NCBI GenBank assembly: GCA_025618425.1
Contig: CM046851.1
Span: 7,925,969-7,989,968 of the forward strand
Reading direction: 5' to 3'
DNA from: Heliocidaris tuberculata
Taxonomy: Eukaryota; Echinodermata; Echinoidea; Camarodonta; Echinometridae
DNA: 64,000 bases
Part shown: one piece after another, positions 27,696-41,800 of the stretch
How positions within the stretch are numbered: the first letter of the stretch is position 1
Layout: each line of letters opens with the position of its first letter
Position numbers and translations under genes: made by a program
The notes under the pieces: generated by a model
Told to the model about the DNA's origin: nothing
What the model saw: the letters and a program-made list of their open reading frames with translations, nothing else
Databases searched by the model: none

Positions 27696-30600
27696 TCTGC
27701 CAGTCTCTGCTTTGTGTAGTTAACCCTTTCAGGACAAGAATTATGCAAGGGCTAAATTGATCACATTATGTTCTTCAAATTGGCAACAATAATATTTTTA
27801 TTTTAGTGCTACGTGGTTCTAATAAAATGTAATGTCTTCGAAAAAACTATACGTGATTACGAACTTTGTCGAAATGGGAAAAAATTGCCAATTTTGATGA
27901 AAAACAGTGATTTTGAACCTCTTAATATGTTGCCAATTTAAGAATTTTGGAGCTAATTCTCCTTTTTAAAATTCCTGGCATCAGACTCAATATGGTCATG
28001 CAAGAAAAATGGACACAATGTATGCAGAAATTTTTGCTTGTTCTACTTGTGCATCTGGTTTATTTTTTAGAGCTCTGAATCAAAAGATATTGAAGCAAAC
28101 CACAAAATGTGGTCAATTGTCTCCAAAGGGTTAACGCTGCTTTTAACACATTCACGTACCTGACTACAAGAGAAAACATGATTTCTTGAAGAGCTACATG
28201 TATATTTGTTACAATGGATGAGAAAGTCTAGGGCTGAACTACAAACGGATTTGATTAGGTACCAGGAAATAAATTAACAGTAATTACTGTTACATATCAA
28301 TTATATTAATATGATTTGATAGTCACTTTTTTCACAAAGATTCTGATTGCATTTGAATGGTAAATGTTTAACTAAACATCTGTTTGAAGAAATGTAACTA
28401 AAAATATTAATACATTCAAGTACATCAGTGATCAGAATTCTCTATTCAAAACTACATTTGAAATTTTTTTGGGGGGAGGGATTATGCTTTGATGTGTCTT
28501 GCAATAATGCTCGCATGAAATTGAATTTAATAAAATTGTGAGCCCTGTGTTTTATTGCTTGAAATGAGAGAGGCACATGTGTATTGACACTGCTAAGATT
28601 GTGTTTTCTGTAAAATGGGTCAAAACAAACATCTTTAAAGGCAAAGAGTAACGTGAATGATAAAGTGAAATCAATTCCACTTCTACAGAAATCTGATGTA
28701 TTTTGTTCATGTGAAGAAAAAAAAATCTTCGAAAAGCAAAAAGTCCCATACTTTATTTTTGGTGTAATGTGGGTTTAGTATGAAGAAATCTGATTTGCCA
28801 TTTGCTAATTGCAAAGACATCTTGTAAGAAGTGTCATTATTTTCTGTTCTTTCTTCTTTTCTTTCTTTTATGTTTGTTCTCTTTTCTCCAAAACCAAATG
28901 CATCATTTCCATGGTAACGCAGGGCCAACAAAGACCAGACATTCTTCAAAGTACATTAGAGGTATTCAGCAAATCCATAGCAACTGCATTTTCATTTTTA
29001 CCACTATATCCCTTTTCCTGTTATAAGTTCAAAACCATCCAAATATTATTTGATTACAAAAATCATACAATTGCTTAGCATTATGTGTAGAATTGTCTTC
29101 ATCTGATTAGTAAATAGTGAAATATGGTCATTGAAATTGGATGAATGATCTCTGAAATCCAAAGATTTATGTCCATGCAGTTGAAGAGATCCATTATAGA
29201 GCATGATGTAAAGAAGGCTATGATTTTACAAGCAATAAAATCTTGACATTTTCCAGCAAATGGTATTGCAATCCATATTCAACGGGGCCATGAAATTTTG
29301 ATTTACCCTCGTCCGAGCAGATTAAAAATTGAGATGGATTAATAAGACATATGTATTCAATTTCTGTTGCTAGAATTATCAATTTTCAAACCTGCTGAGA
29401 TGAGCAGGCAAATGATGACCAACATAAAGTTGGTACTGGTGATTGTTTTGAACATTCAGCAAAACATGTATCATACTAATATTATTCCTTTTGTTTTTCC
29501 GATGACAACATCTGATGCTATTCTCTTTCTGTTCTTTTCGTTGCTGTCTCAACTGACAAACATAGGAGCAAGCTCGCCAAGAAGTTACCGATAGATTGAT
29601 CAAGGTACTGCATAGGCTTGTCCAAACTGAAAAGATATTTTTGATTATCTATTTTCACTACCAATTTCATATTATTTTCAAGAACTTAACACCTGTGCCA
29701 GTTGTGTTTTATTATTTGGAGAGAATGACCAGATTGAAGTAGGTTTAGTCATTTTTGAAAGCATTCCATAGTTGACCATAGTTGAGCTCCTGGAAGAATG
29801 TCAATCTATGTCTTTTCAAAGTGAAATATGAGTTCATTTCAGTAATTTCATTTTACAAATACACAGAGGTTTTCAGTTAAATGCTAATATTTTTCTGTCT
29901 TATGTATCAGTGACAACATGTAGTTCAGTTTACAAAACTTTTTATGTTGTCCTTTGGACTGGAAATTTCCTTTTCTCAAAGGGCTTTTCTCTCTTTTTCT
30001 TCCTTTTAATTTTCTTTCCTCCCTCCCTGAAATTCTCCCTCAGGAGTTGAAAGAAGAAGCTATTGAGGCCAGCTCTTCTGAGGTACATGCATATTCATGA
30101 TCCCAAATCCTTATTAACGTGTGTGGCCACACCCTTGTTGCTTATCAATATTCATGAGCTGTTTCATTGGTTTCTAGTGGTTGGTTGGTTTGTTCAAGGA
30201 GAGTGCATGTTGAAGTAGTTTGATGAAAAAAAACAACTTCTTTGTGAATAACGTGGTGACTCTGTTTGATTCCCGGGACCCCTACCCCCTTGCGTCTTTA
30301 AACGTCACTCCATTTTCTTTGCATACCAATGCGCTTCTCTTCATGTTTGTCATCTTTGTACATTTGTTTTTCTTCAAAGAAGTATTATAATGTTCATTAT
30401 TTCTTCCTACCTCTTTTTTTGCACATGCATTTCATGTCATGCGCATATCAATCTACTTTTGAATCTTAAAAAGTAATATTTTTCTACCCATACAAAATGT
30501 TTCCATATATTCCTCTTCTAGCAAGGCAATATCTTCATACATTAGTGGCATATTGTCCATTGCATCTTCAGTACCTGTATGTCTGCATAGATGTCCTCTC

Positions 30601-32834
30601 TTTATCAGATTTATTTCCTACCAAGATCTTCACAGATTTATTCAAGATGGGCAACGACACTTAATCAACTTTTTTTTTTGTAGGCAGTGCAGAATCAAAT
30701 CATCAAGAAACTTAATTATTTTGACAGACCTAATCAATTTTTTTTGTTGCTCCAATATGATTCCAATAAATTTCATGCATCTAACATTATTTGCAACTTT
30801 AACTTAACATATTATACAAACTTATATTTAACCCAGCTGAATTCTTATGTAAAGTTTTAAGGAAAGAATCCTACCTCATATATTTCCTCCTGTTGGAAAG
30901 GCTCCAAACCCATCAGTTATCACAATTTTTGTAACCAGCAATTCATTCCTTGCTCAAGCACAAAGAATTGTGCATGTTCGAGTATTCTGTCTCAATGTGA
31001 AGCACTGTGATCTAGTGCGAACCGGTTCAAACCAGTCCAAACCAGTGCAAATGAGTGCCAACTGGATTGAGCTAGTTTGAACTGACCAGTGCAATCTTTT
31101 CTGCATTCAACTGGTTAAATGTTATCTATGCATGGTGTGTGATCTGCCTGCACTGCTCTGCTAAGGAAAGAAAAGTTCATAGTTCAAAGTTCGTGAGCCA
31201 GAAAAACAAACCCTAAATGTGCCTACTTGTCTTCCTGGTTATTAGAAAGTGGTGAGTGTACTTTTTGTGTCATCCTTTTTTATGATTTTTAAAAATATGT
31301 ACTCTTTTTATTGTCATGTTAGACCTAACAAGTATGAAATAAGAAACTACTATTCAAAGAACTAATTCATTTGATAATTTCTTGGCAAAATATATCAGTC
31401 AAAGCTTCCTCATCCAATGCTTATTTCATATTTATAGCAGAATTTGAAATGATTGATCAAATATTAATTACTTCCTGTTTCCATTTGAAAGGGAACTTCA
31501 GTGCAGAAGAAAAAAAAAATCCTATGGTTTAAGACAAGAAAAACCTTTAAGATTATCTCAACTTAATTTTTTTTCTTTCTATATTTCAAAGTGCATGCAT
31601 TTAATAATGATACTAATAATTTTAGAGTGTAGTTTTCAACTTTCCCATGTCAAATAGTTTTCTGCCATTTTCTCTGATATTTCATGTGTTTGTCTCTTCT
31701 GCAATACCATACTGATGTTTCTTAGTGTACCTCAAAAAGCATATCAAAATCTGCAAATTCATGCTAAACATTAAGGCCACAAAATTACATGTGATCTTTA
31801 GAAATTAGTCATATTTGTGTGTGTGCATGATTGTTTTTTATGTCTTGCATGTTAATTCTCTAGGTTTTGACAAGTACATGTCCCCTTGTTAGCCCCTCAC
31901 ACAACCTCAAGAAATTTAATCCTTTCTGTAGAATACATTCTGACTCAATTACATTTAAACCGTAAATATACATGTATGCTGTAAAAAAAAAAAAAAATTG
32001 TTCTGTAGTCCACACTCTTATTCCATTGACTAAAATCTAAAATAATAAAATAAAAAGATAGGTTTTAGTACATTCTATGAGATCACAATTTATTCTTCTA
32101 CATGTATTTTGAAATAAGTGTCATTAGTAATTTAATAAACTTCTAAGCTCGCAAGCATTATTTTTTTTTTCAAATCCAGACAAATCAGCAGTAATATAAG
32201 TGTAATTTAAGCTTGCATAACACTTTCTACATAGTAAATACAGTAAACAGAAATAATGAAGCTGTTGTTCTTTATTTGAAAGATAAAGCATTACCCAAGT
32301 GTGTTTTTCTTTTCATATATATGGTACATGTATTTTTTTCTCCTCCTTCCTCACAGGATGTGAAGGAATCAGCAGCTGCAGCAGAATTCTATGAGGTAAG
32401 TTTCTCTTAAATTTGGCATTTTTATGGAAATTAAAATGTAGGAATATATTCTCATTTCATTATCACTCTTTCTTGCGCATCATTACATGCCTGTTTAATT
32501 AATTTTCTTGTTCTTTTTAGTTCAAAGTTTGCTGTGTCGTAAATGAATTTTCTTTTCCCATTTCAATTCCAAATTTGATCAGCTGATGAAATAACATCTG
32601 GTTTATTGAGAAGCAGGTTATTCAAATGTGTGTGATATGAATGTGCACCATGTTTCTTTCAAATTTATGATTTAATAATTTCAGCCATTTTGATTGAAGA
32701 CATATATTTACATATTATATCTTGCACCCAATACTTGCATCCTTAGTCCATTTTTCTGACTTCAAAATACACAATACAACTAATTTTGTTACATGTACCT
32801 CTCCCTAAAGTTATATTCATTATTTTTCATTGTC

Positions 32835-32886
<52 letters not shown>

Positions 32887-35800
32887 CTCAAACAAATTAC
32901 TGAGTCCCCTCTTAAATTATGGAGAGAAACTTGATTTGACTAACAAAGAAGAAGTTGATAACAATCTTGCACAATTTCAGGAAGGTCTATCGGTGTTGTA
33001 GAAGCTAGTTGATACTCTTTATCAAATCAGGCATCATGTGTCATATTTTGAGTTTTGGAACATTTTCTCAATCATGTAGTGTGTCTTGACCCTGTTTGTA
33101 CCAGTCAAATTGTTGAAACATCCTCTCAGCTTTAGGAATATTTTAAATTACCATGTAACCATTCCTGACATTGTCTTGTGGTTTTGCATCTGTTTCTTTG
33201 AATTCCATGTATATGCACATATTGTTTTTCTTTTAATCATGACCTGCCATGGCTTGGCTTCTTGTAGATGCATGAGAGGAATTATTTTACCATGTTTCTC
33301 CTCCCCATTCGCTAGGAGATCAAGGAAGAAATTCTTGAGAAGCATGAGGAAGAAAGAAGAGAGCTCCACTTTGAGCCTTCGTTCGGAACTCTGGAAGAAA
33401 CTAAAGAGGTAATCATTCCGCAGCTGCCCCCTTCCAGTTTCTTCTGCTCCTCATCTTAACCTTTAAAATATAAGATAGTGGAATGTGAAAAAAATAGTAT
33501 ATGAAAAGATTGAATGAATTTCCCCCCTTCCCCCCCCCCCCTTTCATTTTCCCAAGTGCCTTCAATGTTAGTACCCTGTTAGCAGTGTTTTGAGCTAGTA
33601 TACATTATGTTCACTACCTCCATCCTTTGTAAGCATTCCTACAGTATATTGTGTGCATTGTTCACATGCATGCATGTCAGGTAATGACAAAATAGCCATT
33701 TACATATTTAGATTTTGAATTCTTTCTAGTCCTCAATGGCAAATTCAATATTTACCATCTCGCCAAATTCATGAAACTAGGTTTTGAATCCTGATACCCA
33801 AACTATAGTCTGGGTGCAGGTCAACCAGATCATAATCTGTTTAGGAGTAGCTAGTGCCCCATTTATAGATCTCACTAATAGGCGGAGGAAACATTACAAT
33901 TGGGGGCTTGTCCAGGAGTACTTCAGGTATTAGTTGGCTCTTTTCAGACTGTCTTCATGCATGGATATCGGCATGGCTATCTTTCCAATATCATAGCAAC
34001 TCTTTATTCATTGATATGTTACCTAGCATGACATATAATCAAGTGTGTGCTAATATCATGCAGACTCTCTCATATTTATATTTTCACAATGGAGTGGTGT
34101 TTGTAGACTCTTCTGACTTTTTGTGGTTGACTATATCTCTGTTATGCCAGATTAAAGCGAATCCTTCCTTCTTCCTTCAAAGGGAAATCATATTGTACAG
34201 TTGGTATTGATCATATTTTACAGTAAGAGTGTACATGTACCTAATCAGGTCTGTCCATGCCCCATTCAAAAAAGAAAAAAAAGTGCATGTGTACATACAT
34301 TTTGTAGGAAGAAGTGAAAAAAGTCTTTTAAACGAAAACGTACCCTAAAATAAGTGTAAAGAACACTAGAATCGAAATAGATATCTTACACTTGCCCAAA
34401 ATTTGAGAACATCCCATTGAATTAATGGCGGTATTACAAACAATGCTGGTCTTGTGAACTCTCAAAAAAATTGTCAGAATATCCGCAAAATAAGTTTGTG
34501 AGTCTCACAGGCTGTTGCTCAACTGGGGTGTAGCCTGAAATATGATGCTATTCATTGGAATACAGAGAATTAAAATCAATACTCTTTGTCCCAAATAACC
34601 TGCTTAAATACTGGATTCTCATTTTGTCGTAGGCTTCCTACAGAGATCACCCTGTTTCCACAGGCATTGTTATAAGTTAATCTATCAGACAAATGTATTT
34701 TGGTGAATTTTGAAATTCATTCATGGTGAAAATTTTTATCTATTCTTGTTTGTTTTTTTCCTTGTTCACTTTTAGGAGGACTCACCATCGCCTACTGGAC
34801 CACAGGTATTGTTTTTATTTAAACTTTTAACATTGTTTATGCTCACTTAAATTTTTTTTTTTTTTAAATTTTCTTTTAAATTTTCTTTTTTGAGGTATTT
34901 TGAGGCACACTAACCATAAACTGCTAATCCAAGCATCACAATCAAGCACAAAGCTCTCTTGAATTTGATCACAAACCAATTGATAATGCCCCCTCCCCCA
35001 AACAAAAGAACATTGAACGTTGTTATGAAATAATATGATCTTGCATAAAATTAAACACTCTACCATGGCCTGTACCATGTATATAAATATAATGCTAGAT
35101 ATACTTCATGTCTCTACTCAATTTTTGTGGGAAAAATGATGCATTTTATGAATGAGTAAAGTAATTGTAAATGTCACTGGAGGTGTTTTCTGATATATTT
35201 TTTGTTCATGATAACAACCAAAATATAAATAGGTATCCTATTTAGACAAATTTATTGTTAACATATGTTGATATCTCTTTGTTTAATGTGATTGAAAAGT
35301 GCTTTCATCTCTCAATTACTAATCAGCCTATTTAACCAACATCGTAACAATTAGCTTGCAGCATGTTTTTTTCTTCTTCTAGTAATTCTCTTTCTCGTAT
35401 TTGGAATGTAATTCAATTGCTCTCATCCTTTCTGAAGAGATGAAAAATGCAATTTGTCTACAGTGTATTTAGAGATTAGGTGGACTTATATACGCCCTTA
35501 TTTTCTATATGACTTTTAATCTTGTAAACTCCATTCATGAAGCAGAATTATTCTTTAAATGATATGAATCTGTATGGTCTACATGTAATATTTATGCATC
35601 TGTACCAGAAGGCATAATGTAATGATTTTGAAGTCATGTTGCCTGTCATTCGTTGACCTTTCTGTAACATCTACTCTGAGAGACTGCATGTTATGATAGT
35701 CCAGAAGGCATGCCAGTGCTTGATCAACTTTTTGGAATGACTTTATGAAGATCTTGATCTCCCTGCACTGAATAATGCCTGTTTCTTCTCACTTACAAGC

Positions 35801-38800
35801 TTCCTGATTGGTCAGTCCTCTCTCCTTTTGTTTGAATTATCCAATCCAAATCGTGCTTCATCATCCCTCTTCATCCCTCTGTCTTGAGTCGTTTAAAACT
35901 TTTGTGAACAAAAGTTTTACATCTGAACAGCTTTTTTAATTCTATAGATGTAAAATATTTAAAATGATTGGATTACGAGATGTTATTATGGATGAAAATG
36001 ATGGGTCCTAAATCAAGATTGGAAACATTTGTTATGGTAAGAGCGTTGGTTCACTCCATTAGAAAATATCCTAACTCAAAACAAATTGCAAAAGTGTGAG
36101 GAGAAAATGATGTATCCCAGGATTGTTTACCCAGGATTATTGTGATTGGTGATATTACCAAGCCATCATCTTTCTTGTCCCTCTTTCCTCCCCTTAGAAG
36201 TCAAACATGGACATGGCTTCTGCGGGTCCTTCCTCCTCAAAAAGCGTAACGGTCACACAGACTCGTATCACGGTCACTTCCAAAACAATCGATTCCAACC
36301 ATCCCCCTGAATCGGGTTCTGAATCCTCGGCCGAAACTGCCGTCTTTGTAGGCACCGCTGATAAGACTCTTGAGGGAGCAGCAGAACAAATAAGGGTTCA
36401 GGTTGATTCCATATCCTCCGAGGGGGGTGTAGAAACTGATGAACTTGAAGGGGTGCAGTTGACGCCTCAGCTGTCGCAGGTTAGGATAGAGGTTGACGAG
36501 GCACCAACACCTGATCGCATGAGCTCTGATGAGAATCTCTATATTGCCCATGCATCAAACATTGTCCAGGAGCCAGAGATTGAAGCAAGTGCAGAGCAGC
36601 AAGAGGAAAGTATCAACCCATACAGGGATATGGAACCTGATCCAATTGGAGACATTGTCATTGAAGAACCTCAGATCCAAGCTCAGTCTGAGAAACAGGT
36701 GGAGAGTATTAATCCGTATGCTGACATGGAGCCAGAACCCTTGACAGGATCAGAGCCGCTCCAGGAACCCGTCATTGCAGCAGTATCCTCAAGCGATGTC
36801 CACGGCATCAACCCTGATCTCTTAGGAGACCCAGAGCCTCTGGATGCAACTGCTAATATCCCGGGCCCAGACCTGACTGACATCAGGCACACCTCAATGG
36901 GTGCCCAGGCTTGGGAAGGAGACACCTCCCCTGGGCAACAGATTTATACACAAAGTCCCCTTGAGGAATTCAAGATGGGACATCCCGGAGAGTCCACAGT
37001 GCAGCAGATCACTATCGAAAGCAAAATAGTCATGTCCAAATCTGAAACTCAAAGATCCGAGCCTAGCGTAACTGGATATAGGGTGTCCACTTCGGAAGTG
37101 ACCGTGTCCGAGTCTGGGTCGCCACGTCTTCTAGAGGACGAGGTTCCCTTGGCAACAGAGCAGTTTGCTGAGGTACGCTGAAATCTGATAGTTTCCTTAT
37201 GCGTTGTTAAGTGTTGTGTGTGCTTTCCTTGTTTCCAACCAACTTGTGCAGAACCGGGGAATTGTATGGGGAGAGATGGTTATTTTTTTAGTATTGTTGT
37301 AATAGTTATTCATTTACATTTTCCACAAAATTAATTTAGTTTTCTATTGACTATCAAATCTCTTGTAATCACTTTTCTTCACCCTCCAAGAATGATCAAA
37401 CTTCCTCTTATCCATCTAATTCTGATGGATTCACTTTTCAAACTTTCTGAACCTTGTTGCATATCAGTACAAAGATAATTTAAAAATTGAATTAGCGTAT
37501 TTTCCAGCCTTTTATAACAAAAGCATATCTAAACCAGTTCATTTGAACAAAAGAAAAGTAACTAGTTTGTGACTGTGTCTGTATGTTCACCTGTGTCCAA
37601 GTTCAACCCTGTATCATGTTCTTCTTGTTTGCTAATTGTATTCAGACTCAAAAGTTTTAAGTAATTATTTTCTAAAGAAGAGATACTTCAGATTTGTGTT
37701 TGTAATACAAATTTAAGGCCAGAAACCATTTCTCATTTTTGAATGCAGATTATTTATGCAGATTAAGGATTCTTTAAGACAACTCTTAATGTTGGAGTTT
37801 TATTTCCTATTCCGATGATGATAAATTTGATAGTGGATGGGGAAGAACTAATTGGTTTGTTGGGCAAATATCGATGGGAACTTTCTTGCATATATTGGTA
37901 GCTTTGTGGAGTCGTAGTGAAAACCAGGCATGTTAATATTCTTTCTCATTTGATATGGCATTCATTTTTTTACTTTGCTCCATCTACCTTTCATTTTTCC
38001 CCCATCAACTGCAGAAACTTGCCTTGTCCATTATAAATGTAAGAAAAAGAAATGACCTTATTTGCCTCTCTTCGTCTTGCCCTTCACAATTTACCCAACC
38101 TATTCAGCCAGCACATTAGCTCATGTGATGCCTAATTTTTGTTAACAAACAGTGTGCAGTATTATTTTGAAAAGGAAAAAAGGGGATCATCTACATGTAT
38201 AACTATCAGAACAGTATTAGTTCTAAGTTGTTTTTGTTTGTTTGTCTTAGTAACAAAGATTGATGAACAAAAACCTTTAACTAACATTTAATTACAGCAT
38301 AATCCATAAAATCATATAATGCAATGGATTTGTTTTATTGTTTAATTATTTTATAGCAGCAGTAACTATAGTGCTTTTGAATAAGGAACTATATTAGTTC
38401 TAATAATCTTCATGTTCTGTTTGAGTTTTCTTTTGTTTAAACCATGTAATTATATTTAAGTAAATTATAGTTGTGTATTGAATTGCAAAAAAAAAAAGAA
38501 ATCATAAAATCTTCTTTTTACATGCTCATGAAAACTAATATTTTAAAGTTTAATTGTTCTAAAAGTTTGAAATGTAATCAAATATACGCTCTTATATAAT
38601 GAAGTTGCAGCTGAATATATCATAATTGGAACACTGTTATCAAGATATTTAGAGTGCACACACCTTCTCTCCTTTGCTTTCACCTAAATTTGACATGGAA
38701 TTCCTTCCCCCTAAACTTTTTGAAGTGCTCTGCAGTATATTGCATGCCAAATGATAATGATATTTTATTGCATTTTGTGGCTAACAAATTTTCTGTATGT

Positions 38801-41800
38801 CTTGCATGATTACATAAGTAAAATCTTTTCTTATTATGTTGTATAAATGTGCTTCTTTGGCCAAGTTATTTCACTGCAATAAAATGTGGTATAGAACTTG
38901 AATGTTTAGGGAAATTTTGAAATATATTTGGGCCTTCTAAACTGTCAAGAATTTGAAATTTTCTTTTTGTCATAATGTTCATAATTGCAGATCTTTTTTT
39001 TTTTACTTCAGTTATCAAAATATTGGCTATTTTGAAATAAACAGTACTGAAGTGATCTATCAGGGAGTTTAGAATTCATAAAGTACGATGTACATGTACA
39101 TTGAGTGTTTGCTCACTACAACTCAATTTTTTTTATACAATATTCTCAAAAAAGAAACTGATGTGTATAGTTGTGTGTTATGTTTCCCTAAGTATGGTTT
39201 AAATGCTTACTCTCAGACAAAAAGTTGCTATTCTTTGAATATTTATGACTACTTGTATCTCATAATGAAAGCTTTATGGTCATTTGAGTGCTTGTATTCT
39301 GTACCTGACATGCCTATCTCCTTCTGTTTCTCTCTGTCTATTTGTATTGTGCTATTCTCTTATGTAGGATGTCCAAGATTCAGCTCGACCAACGGACCTC
39401 GGGGTAAGTCGGGCAAAGTGTTAGATGCATCCCCACCATTTTCCTCATGCCCTTTTTAACCCATGTATACGTATGTAAAAATAAAGATCAGTAGGTGTTA
39501 AATAGTACCATGTCAAGGAGATGGATTTATGCTGTATATGTTTAGGAGAGAGCGACTCTGTTTTAAGAAAGGATGCTACCCTTGATGTTCTGCTTGGGTT
39601 TCCATGGTGAAGTCCGAGGAAACTGGATACAAAGCTCTGAAGGGAGAGAGATATCCTCTGAAGTGAATGTTACTCTATTAGTATCCTACTAGAGTCCATT
39701 CTCAACCAGAGTGCAAACTACAGCCCCTCTCCTAGTTTGCCTTGTTGGGTGCCTATCCATACTGGACTCCAGGTGCTCCTGCCGTACTATCCCAAGTTAT
39801 TTTCCTTGGGTCCTCTGCAAGACAAGTTGTGGCAAGCTACATTCTACTCTGCACCCAACTGGACAAAGTGGGAGAGGGGTGTCAGTTGTTCATCCTCAAA
39901 CAGGTGTTACCTGTAATCGAAGATAATGCCAAGAAAGAATTATTAGTGTCCTTAGAATTGTATGAACCCAGGGTGCTGCTAGCTTGAGGATGAAATCTTT
40001 GGGATGTAAGTTGATATGAAAAGTAGGAGGGTATAAGCTGTTCAAAGGGAGGACAAGTACCTGTTTGGAAGCAAAATGTGAATCATTAAACAACAAAATT
40101 TCTTAGGATTCTTTATTACCGGTTTTCTTCGGAAAATAGAACTAGGCTTATTTCCCCATTTCTTTATTCCAACCCTCCTTTTGGAACTACTTTTGTATGC
40201 ACCTTCTTGCCTTCATGAAAATGTATCCAAACACAGTAGTAGTAGTAAGTTTTTGCAGTAGAAGTAGTAGTAAAAGTGGTATTGTTAATGGTAGTGGTAG
40301 TGGTAGTGGAGGTAGGATCAGTATTGTGGTAGTGACATTTCCAAAGGAATTACAAGGAAATGCTTCCTGATATCTGCAAAATTGCTACTGATAAGCTGTT
40401 GGCATAATTTCAGATGTTCTTGAATACCTATATTATCTTGTGAAGCAAAGGGTGGAAAGTGTTGTCTGCCCTTCCAGAGTTTTACTCTGTTTTCATGAAT
40501 ATTACCTACATATGATGAAAAAAAAAATCAAAGAGTTTTTATTTTTAAAGTGTTTATATTTGATGATGAATTTTGTCAAGAGTAGAGCTACTGGCTGCAT
40601 CTTGTTCAATGCATGTGAAAGATTTCCTCCAAAAAAGTTTTCTTCCTTCATAAATAATGAATCAGTTCAGAGAATATTGGGTATCATATTTTAATATAGA
40701 TTTTGGCATTAAAACAATTTCTCACTTACCTGTCATAGAATTAAGATTAGAATAGAATAGCATTGAAAAATGAGATCACTTTGTTTTGATTTCTTCTGGA
40801 GCCTATGTGGATCAAATACTTTCCTGATGACATTTTGGGAAAGAAATGCAAGCACTAACAGTTTCCAAATGTATTGTGACTAATTTATATGTTATCTATT
40901 ACCATATCGTTGCAATACCATGTGTTGTATTAACATCAAGTCTAAGCCTCTTCACAGCCTTAAATACAAATTCAGGATCACAGCAAGGAAAAAAAAAAAA
41001 GAAATGCTCCCAGTTTCACCATTTCACCCACAAAAAAATTTCAAAGTGATTGATAAAAATATATGCTGCTGTGCTCCAGCCTGTGTTCAAAACTCTGCAA
41101 ATACTTTCCAGGAAAAAAAAAGAAAGAATATTTCTGTAAGTGCCCATACTTCTCAAAGAAAACTGCCTGTTATCCGAGCATGCACTAGTTACCAAATTTT
41201 CATCTATTTACCCACAATGCTTTGCTCTCCTGCAACATCCCCAACGGTTCAAAATGACTGAGGCCTCCTCTCTCCTACCGTCATTGATAGATTGAGATTA
41301 TATATCCATTTCATGCAAGAACAAAACAGTCATGCTCGTCCAATTAGCCAGGCATCCTCTCTATATGCCATTTCCCACTCTACCCTCCTGTGAAGATTCC
41401 AAAAACTACTCCATGCACAGTACTTACAACATTACTAGCTTTCTCCATGCCATGTCTTTAATCAGTTTGATTTCCATGTGCCATCGTAGCAGTTGCTCCA
41501 TCCATGCATCTCTGGCCACTCTGGAAGATGTGCAGTTCTGTGCAAATGCCGCCATTTTATTATTTTTTTTTGAAGTTTCATACTAACGTACAGCCCATGT
41601 TCCTGCATATTTCTCCATCTAATACCATCACTTTTTGTGTCTTGTCATGTGTCGTTTGACTATGCTGATCATGTGCAATGTGCGTTGTGAGTGGGTTTAT
41701 ATGTCATGGTGGAGTCAAAGTCGTTAACATTATTCGGTAGTTGTGCTGGTGTGTACTGAAGTGAGATGTTACGAGTGATTGGGTTGATTCAAAAGCCAAT

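Larger units (their letters stand above)
25211..28922 (+). other. Large intron with GA/CT microsatellites, a TTAA element and a possible alternative first exon
   Basis: Contains GA repeats at 25679-25723, CT repeats at 27654-27692, a piggyBac-like MITE at 27720-28134 and a locally CpG-rich candidate first exon at 27249-27347. Confidence 0.65.

Noticed and set aside
31246..31251. Six-base exon candidate (Lys-Val) between ttattag and gtgagt
   Set aside because: The site pair is too short to support from sequence alone and could easily occur by chance.
32786..33001. 71-residue reading frame after the TA repeat
   Set aside because: Its first part is the translated TA microsatellite; the rest has no donor and ends in a stop within intron.
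39742..39987. 81-residue reading frame of slightly higher GC
   Set aside because: No family resemblance, no acceptor-donor pair compatible with neighbours; could be an unrecognised repeat.
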